Source: Sycobia sp. Sy_11
Taxonomy: Eukaryota > Arthropoda > Insecta > Hymenoptera > Epichrysomallidae
Direction of reading: 5' to 3'
DNA length: 64,000 nt
Assembly: GCA_018907035.1 (NCBI GenBank)
Contig: JACCIC010000140.1
Coordinates: 1,309,501 to 1,373,500 of the forward strand
In this document: one piece after another, positions 22,815 to 34,195 of the stretch
Position numbering within the stretch: the stretch's first letter is position 1
Layout: every line of letters begins with the position of its first letter
Notes under the pieces: generated by a model
The model's database searches: none
What the model was told of the DNA's origin: nothing
The model's input: only the letters and a program-made list of their open reading frames with translations
Position numbers and translations under genes: made by a program

Positions 22815-24172
22815 GCAGTTGCCGAAATTTATAGTTAAGTTTTAATTCATTTACAATGAGTTTTCACGTGTTTTTTGTAAGAAGCAACGTATCTTATATA
22901 TAGATGTATATATAATATATATAAATTATTAAAACAACAAATATAATTCAGCTATCTTAAAACGATTAATACGAGCTATTGTATGTAGAATAATAATAGA
23001 TTTTTTATTTTATCAACGTTTCATCTTTCATAGAATATCCTTTATTAAGCTCGTAACATATATATTTACCATTATGAGTTATTGTTACTAAGATATTCGT
23101 ATAAAAATATTAATAATTCGTATAATATTAATAATTGTATAAAATTATTATAAATTTTCAATGAACAATTGTAAGAAGAAACAAAAGAAGCTTAACGGAA
23201 TCACTGAAATCATTGACAACAAAAAACACATAAACAATGGAGAACATAAAATAAATATTATTATTCTATATATAACAGTTACATTGATCTTTTTAAGATA
23301 CCTGAATATATTTCTTGAGCGCATATAAAAACACATAATTGTTTGTAAATTGTTTTTTTTTTTTATTCAACCTATGGATTATATAAATTTTCTATTATGT
23401 TTATAAGCGATCAATAAGTATTTATTAATAGTTCTAAGTTTATCGTTATATTAAAATATTTTAATCAATTCAGCGATTTATTGTCATCGATAATTGGTCA
23501 ACATTGGAATTAATTAAAAATTGAAAGTATAATATATTTATCATCTAACATATAAATATAATCGAGGTAAACAATTTTTGGAGAACAATGCGGCCAAAAC
23601 AGCGCTTCGTTGGTAATATATACGTATATTATATACGTGTAAAGAAAATATTAATAGTGATTGGCGAATAAAGTAGAGGTGAATAGCAATGATTGCGGCA
23701 TTAAAATGCATGAAATATTTGCCGCGAGCGTGTTCAAGGGTTGTAAGACACAGTGTCTGTGTCTGTGTCGCGGGACAAGGGGGCAAGGGGGCGAAAATAC
23801 ACACATACAAAGCTCGCATCTCGCCGATCGAGAATGTAGTTTTGGCACTTGGCGCAGGGGCGCGGGCGTTAAAAATCAAAAATATGCGGGCTTATACACA
23901 ACGTCGACTTTCGCATTGTCGGGAGCAGGGGGGGCCACGGCGGGTATGTCGCCGCGGTCAAGATTACAATAGCTGACAATGGCCAGGGGGGTGGTGGGCG
24001 GAGAGGAGGGGGGAGGGCCACGCATGGCATGCACGCGCGAGCGAATCGGCCGCGTGCGAGGGGAGATGAGATCGGTATATATATGTAAATTTATAGAGAT
24101 TGATCGGCGATGCCAAGAGAGCGTAACGTGAGCGCGCGTCGCGTTAAAATATGTATACATCCTGGTCCGATA

Positions 24173-24204
<32 letters not shown>

Positions 24205-24428
24205 GCGCGCGCGCACACATACATATGCATTTGCCGAGCAAAAGGTCGCGACGTGTAGGCGTATAAAATTAGACGGGATAGGAAACGTCCCGACAAAGGA
24301 ACGAATAATTATAAGACACATTGTTGAGCCGTGTAACGGGAAAATAAAAGACGTTGATCGAGCCAAGCTTATAGATAACGATCTAATAAGAGATCTACCC
24401 GAAATAGTATAGTGCCGCGCGATGTTAT

Positions 24429-24490
<62 letters not shown>

Positions 24491-27459
24491 AATAACCCTC
24501 TCGGTGTTGCATTTTGTTTTGTCGCTAAACTCGCGACATAATAAATCGATTTAGGCGAGGCTGTTATGTGGTGGCCTTTTTATGTCTTGTCTGGTTTTCT
24601 TTTTCAAGGCATAAATCCAAGATTGAATTTGAATTGAAACAGCGCGATAACCTTTCTAATGATGCGTGTCTCGTGTAGGGCCGAATTTTTATATGGGGGC
24701 CCATGAGGCCGTACCTGCAGAGTCCCACGCCGCCCCGTTCACCGCTTTGGTAAATAAATTATTAATGTAGCAAGAGTGCTGTTTTAGAATAAACCTAATG
24801 CTGATATCGTCGCTTATTCAATAAATTATTCTTATTATTATTGCAATTCTTATTATGCAGCGACAAAAAATACACTGGCCTTCTATGAGAGAGCTGTAAT
24901 TTCTAAAAGTACAAATGACATAATGTTTCATTTTATCTTTTAAGCACAGCGCTACCGTGTGCTATCTGTTATATACACAGGGCTGGCAAACAAAAAGGTT
25001 GTCAAAGACGAGCCTGTATTCGGGGCTTATAGATCGATGATTTTTCTTGAACCCCTGATGTTACGGAATTCGACGTTGCAAAAAGCAAAAATATATTTTT
25101 TTTCGTTTATTTAATCTCTACTAATCTATATATAAATAGATATTAGTAATATATATATTTACTAATCGTATTATAGATGATTTATTACGAGGTATCCGTA
25201 TAGTTCACGAATATAATAAGTCAAAAATTAGCCGAATTGTTTGTTTTTTAGAACAGTATTAAGAGCGGCGTTTCGACAAATTTGTTTGTTCACACCCTTT
25301 TCAAGCAATATACCGTTTTAGATGTTTAATAATAAAACGATGTAGACTGTAATTATTCTCATAGATAATATAACAATATACAACTATTATTTGTATTATA
25401 AGCTGTAGTCAATGTTGAAATTTTCAATATCAATGATCTATATCTCATAAGGAAAAGAAAAATATTTAAAATTTAAACAATTATAAACCATAATATAAAC
25501 AATAATTATATATAATGTTACATTTGCTATGCTCAAAACAACAAAAAAAAATAATTTCCTTACTTAAAATATAAATTTATTCTTTTGAAAAAAGCGCACT
25601 TATACTATTATTCTATTATTTCTATCCATGTTTATAATTTCAAGATATTTAAAAAAAATATATATATATATATAATACCGTATATTATTAAAAATGGTTA
25701 AATCTGTTAAAAAAAACAACACACGCGTTTCTCAAAACATCGAAATTTATATTATCAATAAATAAATAATTCAGATACAATTTCTGACTTATTATTCATC
25801 CAAAAATACCTTTTAATATTCATTCTTATACTTTACAATATTTAAGAATATTATGTTTCTTTAATTTTTCAGTAATCATTAATTAAAACTTGCTTTTTTC
25901 TCATTCGTTAATAGTAATGTTATTTGGTCTTCAGATAGTCATTGATTACTTATAGTTAAATTATCTAAAATATGGAAAGAACTCAAAATTTGATATGCAT
26001 TTGTCAAGCCGCTTATAAAAATCTGTAACGGTTTTCTAGTCACAATTTGCTTTTCTTATAAGTGGAAATCCTAATTTTTGGCGCAGGTTTCCAAGGGGAA
26101 AGGTAATAGTACAGAAAAACAATTTGTCAACACTTACGCGGTGCTATTCATACCTTGAAACCATTCAATATATGTGATAACTCGAAAAACCTACATCTTT
26201 CACCAGAATATACGTGTGCATCGTGTGACCCTTTTACTCGCCTTTTTACGTAAAACGATTTCCTCTTTTAGCAGCCGCGGTGGTGTCAAAAATATAGGGT
26301 TACCCTAAATAAAAAGAAGAAAAATAAGTGTTTGTAAATTTGTTTTTAGTTTAAAAATAAAGTTTTTTTTTCTAACTGCTTGGTCTAGGTGCTGAAAAAT
26401 ATCTCGTCAGAAATTGAATTTTTTTCCTATACGAAATTATAAATACACCATATATCAATAGATCATTTTAGTGACAAGTAAAAATTTAAAGAATCAGAAA
26501 GTAAAAATTTATTTTTAAAGAATATAGTATAATTTAAAGAATATATAAAGAATAATCGTAAAAAATTAGCAGAATAATATTCTTTTTAATCAAATGACAA
26601 AATTTTGTCACAATAAAGGTTTATTCATTGAAATTGACATTCGCGCATAGAACTTGATGGATAATCTGCAGAATGATAAAAAATCTAGTCTAGAATAATT
26701 CGAAAATTTTTTAATGGACATTTTTTACGGAATGCTCGATAATTACATTTGTGAAGAATACTCAGTATCCAGTATATAGTAAACATCATAAAGTTATCAA
26801 ATTTATTTATAATTGAATCATTAACATGTTACACTGAATTGGCTTTCTTTTAATAGTAATTTATTCATATTATCTTTGAAAATAAGTATTAAATAACAAT
26901 TACCGTCATTTTAGTTATATCATGTAACAACAATCACTCTATATTTCTTTGATAAGCTTATATTAAATAATAAATTGTAAATAACATATAAAATTCATAA
27001 TATAACAGTTTATATACCTTGCAACTTAATTTTTAAAAAATTTATTTATTGGAAAATTCCGTAAAATTATTACATGTCTTATTATTTTTATTTAAATTAT
27101 ATTATATTATAATTCAGTCGTTAGAATATAGTGCTATATGACGTCATTAATAAATTAGATTATTATGTAACTTTTTACACGGTTTACATACGGCCAATGA
27201 ACAGAATGCCATTACATTTATCGAGATAATATGAAGCATCGGTTTACGCATGCAGGCACATACGGGCGAGGCAACATTTGACTCTACCCCTTTCAAGATC
27301 GATCGCGCCCCCTTATACCTGGCCAAGCGGCCAAGATCTGCGAGCGTGCCTTTAAAATATAAAAATGGGTAACGCGGCCGATGCAGCGCGGCGCGCATCG
27401 CTCGGCCGTGTTTGACAGGTCGCTCAACGCTCTCGGGGCAAGGCTAAGGAAGCGCGCGC

Positions 27460-27518
<59 letters not shown>

Positions 27519-28127
27519 GCGAGGAGATTATAAATTGTGGTCGGAATCTGACGGCTGATGAGCCTTGACGGACGCCGCTGGCGCGCGTTTGCACATTTTT
27601 TTTTTTTCATCCTCGTCTCTCTGATCGGAGAGCAATCAATTTTCGATCGTACATGAATTAACACATGCATTAATAATATATATACATAGAATTACCGAAT
27701 GATTGCAGAAGCGATTATAATGACATTGCGCGATCTCCGCTATGCAGAATCGATGCACAACTACTTTGGTTCCCAATGCATTTGTTGAAAAATCGAATGG
27801 ACGAAAATCACACTGCACGACGGGCGTTTTTTTTTTTTGATGAAGTAATGGAATCTCGAAACCATACATGGATCAAATATTAAATTGCACGTATATGGAT
27901 TATTGGAACTATTGCAAAAGTCAGAACAATGTATAACTTGAATTTATATAATCATAATAATTTTAAATAGATAAATTTATACTTAACAGTTTCTTTTGTT
28001 TGAGAATTGTAAATATGACAATAATATTTTGCTAATTTTGTAGCTTCCAAGTTTTAAGAAAGAAACTTAAAGTAAATTGAATGATTAATTATTTTAATAA
28101 AGTTATTATATAAATATTTTTTGAAAC

Positions 28128-28185
<58 letters not shown>

Positions 28186-31132
28186 CAGTTATTTACGCAA
28201 ACTTTAGTATTATATTTTTCTTAATAATACAAAACAGAATTTTGTTACAAACAAATGATAAAAACAATATTGTAGTATTTAATACATGAAAATACTTGGA
28301 TAGATTCCTAAAAGTAAAATTTATATAATACGAGGGTGGTGGATTGATAAGTTTCCGGCCTGACCAAGAAAGACAACGTTTATAAAAATTTTTTTTTTAT
28401 TTCTCAACATAATCCGCTCCAAGGCTGATACATTTCTCATAGCGGAGTTCTAGTCTAGTAATGCCTCTCAAAATACCCATTTACAGCTTTGATTACTTCT
28501 TTATTGTCCGCAAATCTCTTACCTCTAAGCCATTTTTGCGCGGCACCCATTTACCACAGAGCTTTTCCATATACAAATGTTGGCGCAAAATATTTTGTAC
28601 ACGTTCATATGGCATCTTACAGGTCTCAGCTATCTCACGCACTTTTAATCTGTGGTCTTTCAGCAGTATTTGATGGATTTTTTCGATCATATCTGGAGTT
28701 GTGACCTCAATGGGGCGTGCTGAGCGAGGGCTGATCAGAGCTGCTCACACGACCTTTTTTAACATTTAGACTGCCGGACTGGCTCATATATGAGCCACCT
28801 GTGACCTTGACAGCTACTCTAGAGATATGAGCTGTTTTTATGTATAAATTTTGCACATAAAAAATATCAATTTATAAGGCAAAAATGCCGGCAGTCTAAA
28901 GGATAAACTCGGAAACCCACTGCTTAACGGTTGAATATGATGGGGAGGATGTTCCCAGTGTTGAGTCCATCTCTTCTTTAATTTCCTTCGGCGTTAACCC
29001 CTTCAAATAAAAGTATTTGATGGCAACACGATTTTCCAGCTTTTCCATTTTTACGAAAAACACAGAGGCATCTTGTTCAGCGTGCTCTCAAACCTGAGCT
29101 AACATGGCGATCGGACTGAAACTATAGCTACAAGCTATCTAAGGATGGTACTATAGAACACCACCTCAAGGTAGGCCTAGTGGCGCCATCTCTTAGTCAG
29201 GCCAGAAACTTATCAATCCACCCTCGTACTTTGTAGTTGTCATTTTGTCAAGACATTTTAAAAAAGTCAAATTGAAATAATATACAAATATAATGTTTGC
29301 TACGTTTAGGTGGTTAATGAGTTGGCTGACAAAACAGTTTTCAGGGATCAAACAATAAGTATATTTTTATAAAATTGTTGAAAAGTTGTCGTTTATTTAA
29401 TACTATTCTTTCGTTACAAATTGGCATCAAATGCATAATCTAAATAGTCAAATGTTTAATCTTTTTCTTTTTCATTTACCTTGAAAAAAAGAGAATCTAT
29501 TTATAGTGAATTGATTACTCCAAAGAATTGGATAAATTATAATAGATATTATTTAGACCAAGAACTATAATTTTTAAATCATTGCTCATGACTTTTATAT
29601 ATCTGTAGTTTTAATTAGGATGAAAGTTGGTAGCAAGTGCAATGCGCGGATAAGACTACTTTTGTATAAGATACTCTAAATATAAATTTGTACTAATAAA
29701 TCTGAATATATCTATAAAATTTTTTGCTAAATATCAATAAGATTGAAAGGCTATTAATTTTATTTTCTAATGGATCAATCCTGTAATCGTATAAATTTTT
29801 ATGGTATTACGTACGATATAATTGATCGATTAAAGTTTTGATATTAAATAGAATTTAAATTACATCTAAATATCATTAATTAGTATGTTTTCGCGTTTAT
29901 TTGTATAATTGATTTTTAATTAAAAAATTTTTTTATACATTTTCCAATTGGGTCAGCGACTAATATAATTTGCAATTGCACAATCCTCAATGTATTTATA
30001 TTATATCGCGTGCTGAATTGAATTTCTTTTTAAAACAGATACGGATAGCAACGGAGTTTTGGAGAAAAATGATTTTGAGTGCATGGCCTTGAAAATGACC
30101 GTCCTCGAGGGTAAAGGCGTATTCAATGCCAGCCGCCACCAAGATAACCTGCACGTGATGCTGTCACTCTGGGACGAAATCGCACAAATAGCCGATTTTA
30201 ACAAGGTTGGCATGTTTTTTTTTATCCTCATTTAAACATTAAAAACGATTGCGTTGTCTGTATGTATTATGGTGTGCATTTCTGTAATAATAACGACCGT
30301 ATTATGTTGGAAACGCTGTATAACAATAAATTATCTGTGAACGTTTTAGGACGGTATGGTAACCACCGAAGAATTCAAAGATGCCGTGCAAAAGTCTTGC
30401 GTTGGAAAAACTTACGAAGACTTTCCCCAGGCCATGAAAATGTTCATTGACAATCATTTTAAGATTGTCGATATGAATGGTGAGCGTAAGAAAAAAAAAC
30501 TTGCATATTACATAGAAATTTTGATTGTCACGCAGCATTTAAATTTCATATATTTTTTATAAACAATGATTGTATTATTATTAACTTAATAGTAGTTGCA
30601 TTTATGATAAATATCGCTTATCGAATGTATATTAAGATAAATATCGCTTATCGAATGTATATTAAGATAGGAATTTATAAATGTGTGTACGCAACATAAT
30701 TTTCAGTTAAAAAAATGTATTTACCATATGTTACAATTTTTAATTATAACATTTTAATATTATGCTGGCATATTATACGGATATCGGTATACAAAGACTT
30801 CACAAAATTGTGTATAAATTGATTATTATTTGAAAAAGTTAATCTTCTATTTAAATAATAGCCACCAACTTTTTCAAATTGCTTGTGATCCTACTGTAGT
30901 ACAATTTTAGTGCTTGAAGATATAACATTGTAAAAAATTACAAATTTTCGATATTCTTATTAAGAAAGACGTACTTGTTGATCAATTCAAATATTTTTTT
31001 ATTGCGATATTACCGATTTGCATACTTTTAATATCTTTCTTGTTAAATTAAATTTATACAAAAATTAAAAATAAACTATTTTTCTTTATATATAATACAT
31101 AAATTAGATAATTTTTTTAACAAAATAAATTT

Positions 31133-31192
<60 letters not shown>

Positions 31193-31629
31193 AAAGCTTT
31201 ACACTGTTCGGTCATAAATAATAATAATATACTTTTCTTTTCGCATCACAGACTAATCATAGTATAATTTTTTACAATTTTCAGGCGATGGAGTAATAGG
31301 AGTTGAAGAATACCGATACAATGCAGTTACGAGAATTCCAATAGCTAACATCGACGTCATTGATAAAGCTTATCAAAACTTGCTAAACGTAAATCATCAA
31401 AGTTCACTTGCTTCTTACTTTTTTTTTTTAATTCAAAACTTAATACGTTAATTATACTTTAGAAATATTTCACTATCTTTGTATTTCATCCTTTTTTCAG
31501 GATGACGACAAGCGACGCGGAGGTCTTACATTGTCCCGTTACCAAGAACTATACGCCTCGTTCCTGGGAGATCCCACTGACAGTACTCCAGCGGTACACC
31601 TGTTTGGTCCACTACCCGAGAACTGTTGA
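21809..31629 (+). CDS. Sarcoplasmic calcium-binding protein (EF-hand)
   Basis: Five coding exons: 21809-21860, 30039-30205, 30350-30479, 31285-31388 and 31501-31629. Joined in frame they give 193 aa, the usual family length. Members are cytosolic Ca2+/Mg2+ buffers abundant in invertebrate muscle. The N-terminus MAYTWDNRCNFVVKYLY is family-typical. EF-hand loop 1 is DTDSNGVLEKND (residues 18-29), with its first Asp codon split by intron 1. Loop 2 is DFNKDGMVTTEE (70-81) and loop 3 is DMNGDGVIGVEE (114-125). The fourth hand near residues 152-163 (DDDKRRGGLTLS) is degenerate, as usual. The C-terminus AVHLFGPLPE is also typical. The 8.2-kb first intron contains a mariner relic. The exon 2 donor is GTTGGC, weaker than the others. 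Identity is highly secure and expression in muscle is inferred from the family. Confidence 0.93.
21921..22055. repeat. (CT)n microsatellite, interrupted
   Basis: About 120 bp of CT units with a few substitutions, 60 bp inside the first intron of the calcium-binding protein gene. Frames through it read as Ser-Leu repeats and are not genes. Confidence 0.95.
22722..22816. repeat. (GA)n microsatellite
   Basis: A near-pure GA run on the plus strand, complementary in type to the CT run 700 bp upstream. The pair could form an intramolecular stem in the intron RNA. Confidence 0.95.
23690..24420. promoter_or_regulatory. CpG-rich patch inside intron 1
   Basis: High GC with many CG dinucleotides, poly-G stretches and an embedded CA/CG run at 24193-24219. 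No convincing coding frame was found. It may be an enhancer, an internal promoter or the start of a non-coding transcript; sequence alone cannot decide. Confidence 0.25.
24436..24487. repeat. (TA)n tract
   Basis: A ~52-bp TA run at the edge of a CpG-rich patch in intron 1 of the calcium-binding protein gene. Confidence 0.95.
27461..27515. repeat. (TA)n tract
   Basis: A 55-bp TA run directly abutting GCGCGCGCG, so a Z-DNA-prone run joins a TA run. Confidence 0.95.
28130..28182. repeat. (TA)n tract
   Basis: A ~53-bp TA run about 150 bp upstream of the mariner relic. Confidence 0.95.
28493..29048 (-). pseudogene. Mariner transposase remnant
   Basis: The N-terminal DNA-binding half of a mariner transposase, broken three ways. 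A 136-bp insertion separates the first helix-turn-helix region (to about 28910) from the rest, a frameshift lies in the linker near 28700-28725, and the catalytic domain after KWVPR is deleted. The reading frame 28493-28690 preserves the second helix-turn-helix. No functional enzyme can be made from it. Confidence 0.85.
28765..28900. mobile_element. 136-bp inverted-repeat element nested in the mariner
   Basis: The ends TTTAGACTGCCGG (28765-28777) and CCGGCAGTCTAAA (28888-28900) are perfect 13-bp inverted repeats. The element interrupts the mariner reading frame between the first DNA-binding helices and the following basic linker. It has no coding capacity. A clean target duplication is not obvious, so its superfamily is unassigned. 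Confidence 0.7.
30606..30665. repeat. Perfect 30-bp tandem duplication
   Basis: Two identical adjacent copies of a 30-bp unit containing ATATCGCTTATCGAATG, in intron 3 of the calcium-binding protein gene. Identity without any change suggests a recent event. Confidence 0.85.
31136..31190. repeat. (TA)n tract
   Basis: A ~55-bp TA run 95 bp before exon 4 of the calcium-binding protein gene. Confidence 0.95.
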
Positions 31630-32253
31630 TAGATTAGACTTTTACGTTACAGTAAATCAAATGCCAAATATACGTACACGAATATAAGATAAATTTGATA
31701 CTCTGTTGCCATGTTGAAGTTACAAAACATACTGATGAAATAATTTATTTTAGTTAGTGGTAATTAGTAACAATTTTTCCTGCAGTATTCAAATGTATCA
31801 TAAAGAAATCCGTTTTCTATTGAAAAATTAAACTTTAGCAAATGTTGCTAGGTGAGATACAAGACTTGGAACTCAATCAGAGATACATGCTACAATTGAG
31901 CTGAATAATAATTCTGATTGATGCACTTGTTTCTTTATTTGCAGTACTACGGCTTTAAAAATGAAGATTATACAAATAATTTATAATGTTAAAAAATTGC
32001 AGTATTTCCTTTAAAATAAGTTAATGACTCGTTTATCTTCTGGCACGAGTTAAACACGTAAAAAGGTCAATTATTATTATAGAATTTTAAAAATATAAAT
32101 ATATATATATATACAAAATGTAATATTTTATACAAATTGTACATTTCTGGACAAACACAAGTTTGTACAAGATTAAATAGAAAAATATATATTATTTGAT
32201 TCTTGTTAAACAACTTGAAAGAAATTTAATTTGTTTTTATGTTATTTACAAAG
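31630..32253. other. Convergent intergenic region
   Basis: 624 bp between the stop codons of the calcium-binding protein (plus) and the Nudix gene (minus). It must hold both 3' UTRs. It is AT-rich with a short TA run at 32099-32112. No gene was seen. Confidence 0.6.
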
Positions 32254-33316
32254 TCACGATTTTGTAACATTTGTACCTGATTGTTCCTTATCTTTGTGTA
32301 CAGTGTGCAAATATGGAAGTTGATGTTTATAAACATCGGGTACAAGCGCACTCATAATTACATGTGTGATTACTGCTGTCAAACCCCATATTTTGTGACT
32401 TCCTCCCAAATAAGTTGGTAATGTATAATTATTTCTAAACTGTGTGTATCGACATAAAGTTGGATCACATAACATCTCTAATGGTTGCACAAATGCTTCT
32501 TCTACTTCATGTTTATTGACTTTCAAGCTTTTAGGATTTATTTCCCCAATGTATCCAAGCACAGGCAACACACTTACATGCTTTCTTTCAATTACATTGC
32601 CACAACCCCACACATCCACCACATTTTTGGCTATTCTCAATTCTTCCCATGTTTCTCTTAATGCAGTATCTTCTAAAGTTTTATCACTGTCATCTTTCAT
32701 ACCACCAGGAAAGGAAACTTGACCTCGATTCATACTTACTTTATTTGATCGTAATGTGTATAAAAAACCCAGCTTTCCATTATGCATGCATAGAGGTACA
32801 AGAACAGCTGCTTTACTTGGACCATTTTCAGTTTTTTTAGATATATTGAAAAGCTTCAAACGTTTTATACACTCTGACCGAACTTTTTCATTAATAATAG
32901 CTTCTTGTGTCAGTTGTGAGTCTTGTGCAACACTTAAATTTCTAAGCAATACAGACCACTAAACAGAAAATAATAATATAATCAGTGAAAATAAGAACAG
33001 GAGGATTTTTAGTGCATTAAAATACAATCTAACTAAATGTATCGTCTATTTGAATTTTGGCAATACCAATTTAAATACAAGAGCAAATAATGTCATCATA
33101 GTAAATTAAATGTTATTTTTGATTCTATATGTTTTGTCATTTAATTTGTTATTTCAAGATTTTCTAATTTTAAAACGATGGAAATGTTTTGCATTCGCAA
33201 TTTAAACACATCTGACGACATACTTAGTATTAAATCATCGTTGATAATAAATAAAAACTTACACAAAAAGATGACTGAAGAGGCTCGGTTTTTCTTCCAA
33301 TAACTTGGAGAATCAT
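32254..33316 (-). CDS. NUDT8: CoA-type Nudix hydrolase, NUDT8-like, probably mitochondrial
   Basis: Exon 1 coding part is 33263-33316 and exon 2 is 32254-32958, joined in phase 0 (donor GTAAGT, acceptor CTGTTTAG), giving 252 aa. The family cleaves coenzyme A and its derivatives to phosphopantetheine and 3',5'-ADP; NUDT8 is mitochondrial. Before the Nudix box the CoA-subfamily motif reads LYTLRSNKVSMNRGQVSFPGG. The Nudix box keeps GG, the spaced acidic residues and RETWEEL (near residue 120), but its final Gly is Arg (EELRI). The frame extends upstream to 33466 but has no ATG; a TAA lies just before that point. So I place the start at the first in-frame ATG, 33316-33314. The N-terminus (MILQVIGRKTEPLQSS) is basic and uncharged enough to act in mitochondrial targeting; that is inference. 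Confidence 0.85.
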
Positions 33317-34195
33317 TAGAGACGATTTATTAATTATTTTAGTTTCACAGAAATAACTTTGTAATAAATGCAATGCTTGCCACTCAGAATCGCAATAGAA
33401 ATCTCTGGTGAAAGTGTTCAATTTATACAGAGTGCCAGGCAGGTGCAGTCGGTGCAGAGAATGCACACTTAATTAATACTGCGCTGCGCTGCGTATATAA
33501 TATGAAATGATAGCAGACTCTTTTTCTCTAGCCAGCTGTTTCATAGCGCACTTGCGTATTACCAACGTTATTAACGTAAAAATTTCAAATTACATTTCTT
33601 GTCAATGTAAAATTTATTATGAGTTAAAAAATATTAAAGTTTCTTGATGCGTCTCTTACAATAATGATATAAAATAACAAATATGAATTTAGAATTGGAT
33701 TCACTAAAAGGAATAAGGAATAAATAAATTTAATAAATATGTAGTTTGTTGATGCCAATAATTTTCAGGTTAGATACTCGACACACAAATTTATTTATTT
33801 ACTTCTATAATAAAACAATAGAATTTCAGTTGTATATGCCTCTAATACTCTGGTAATACTTATAATTCAACAGTGTAAACAGGCAAATAATATGATTTAA
33901 TATATGTACCTATAAGTTATGTCATGTTATGAAAGTTACACATGCCTTTTGCATATGCTTCATTCAATTTTTATATAAAAGGATACTTTATTAACATCGA
34001 CAATGATGCATTTGCTTATATTAGACAAAAATGTCTTATGAAACTGATAAAATTGTTTGCATTAATAATTTGTTCATCAGGATCTCATTTTAATACGAAT
34101 AATCTATAAAAAATTTTTTTATTTTTTTTTGATCTGTAATATTATAATGTATGATTATGCAACAAATATTATAACTAAAATTTACTTTGTAGACA
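33317..34195. other. Divergent intergenic region
   Basis: About 880 bp between the start codons of the Nudix gene (minus) and the DCAF8-like gene (plus). It is likely to hold both promoters. A GC-richer part lies near the Nudix gene (33390-33560). The sequence TTTGTAG just before the DCAF8-like ATG resembles a splice acceptor and may mark a 5' UTR intron. Confidence 0.45.

Larger units (their letters stand above)
28331..29226 (-). mobile_element. Decayed mariner transposon, internally deleted
   Basis: The element is bounded by TA dinucleotides (28329-28330 and 29227-28228+1000, i.e. 29227-29228) and by ~32-bp inverted ends sharing GATTGATAAGTTTC and GGCCTGAC; the left end has three extra bases. 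On the minus strand it keeps a transposase start at 29048 (MEKLENRVAIKYFY), the first DNA-binding helices ending TVKQWVSEF, a second helix-turn-helix (MIEKIHQILLKD through KLCGKWVPR) and the C-terminal KCISLGADYVEK. The central catalytic region is missing, so at 896 bp it is shorter than the usual ~1.3 kb. A nested insertion, a stop codon and a frameshift also break it. It is non-autonomous and lies antisense within the intron. Confidence 0.88.
21861..30038 (+). other. Intron 1 of the sarcoplasmic calcium-binding protein gene
   Basis: An 8.2-kb intron. It holds (CT)n at 21921-22044, (GA)n at 22722-22815, CpG-rich patches at about 23690-24420, 24520-24760 and 27240-27640, (TA)n tracts at 24436-24487, 27461-27515 and 28130-28182, and a decayed mariner at 28331-29226. 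Large first introns of muscle genes often carry enhancers, and the GC-rich patches are the best candidates. No other gene was recognised inside; the many frames at 23.5-24.5 kb and 27.1-27.9 kb are shadows of simple or GC-rich sequence. Confidence 0.6.
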
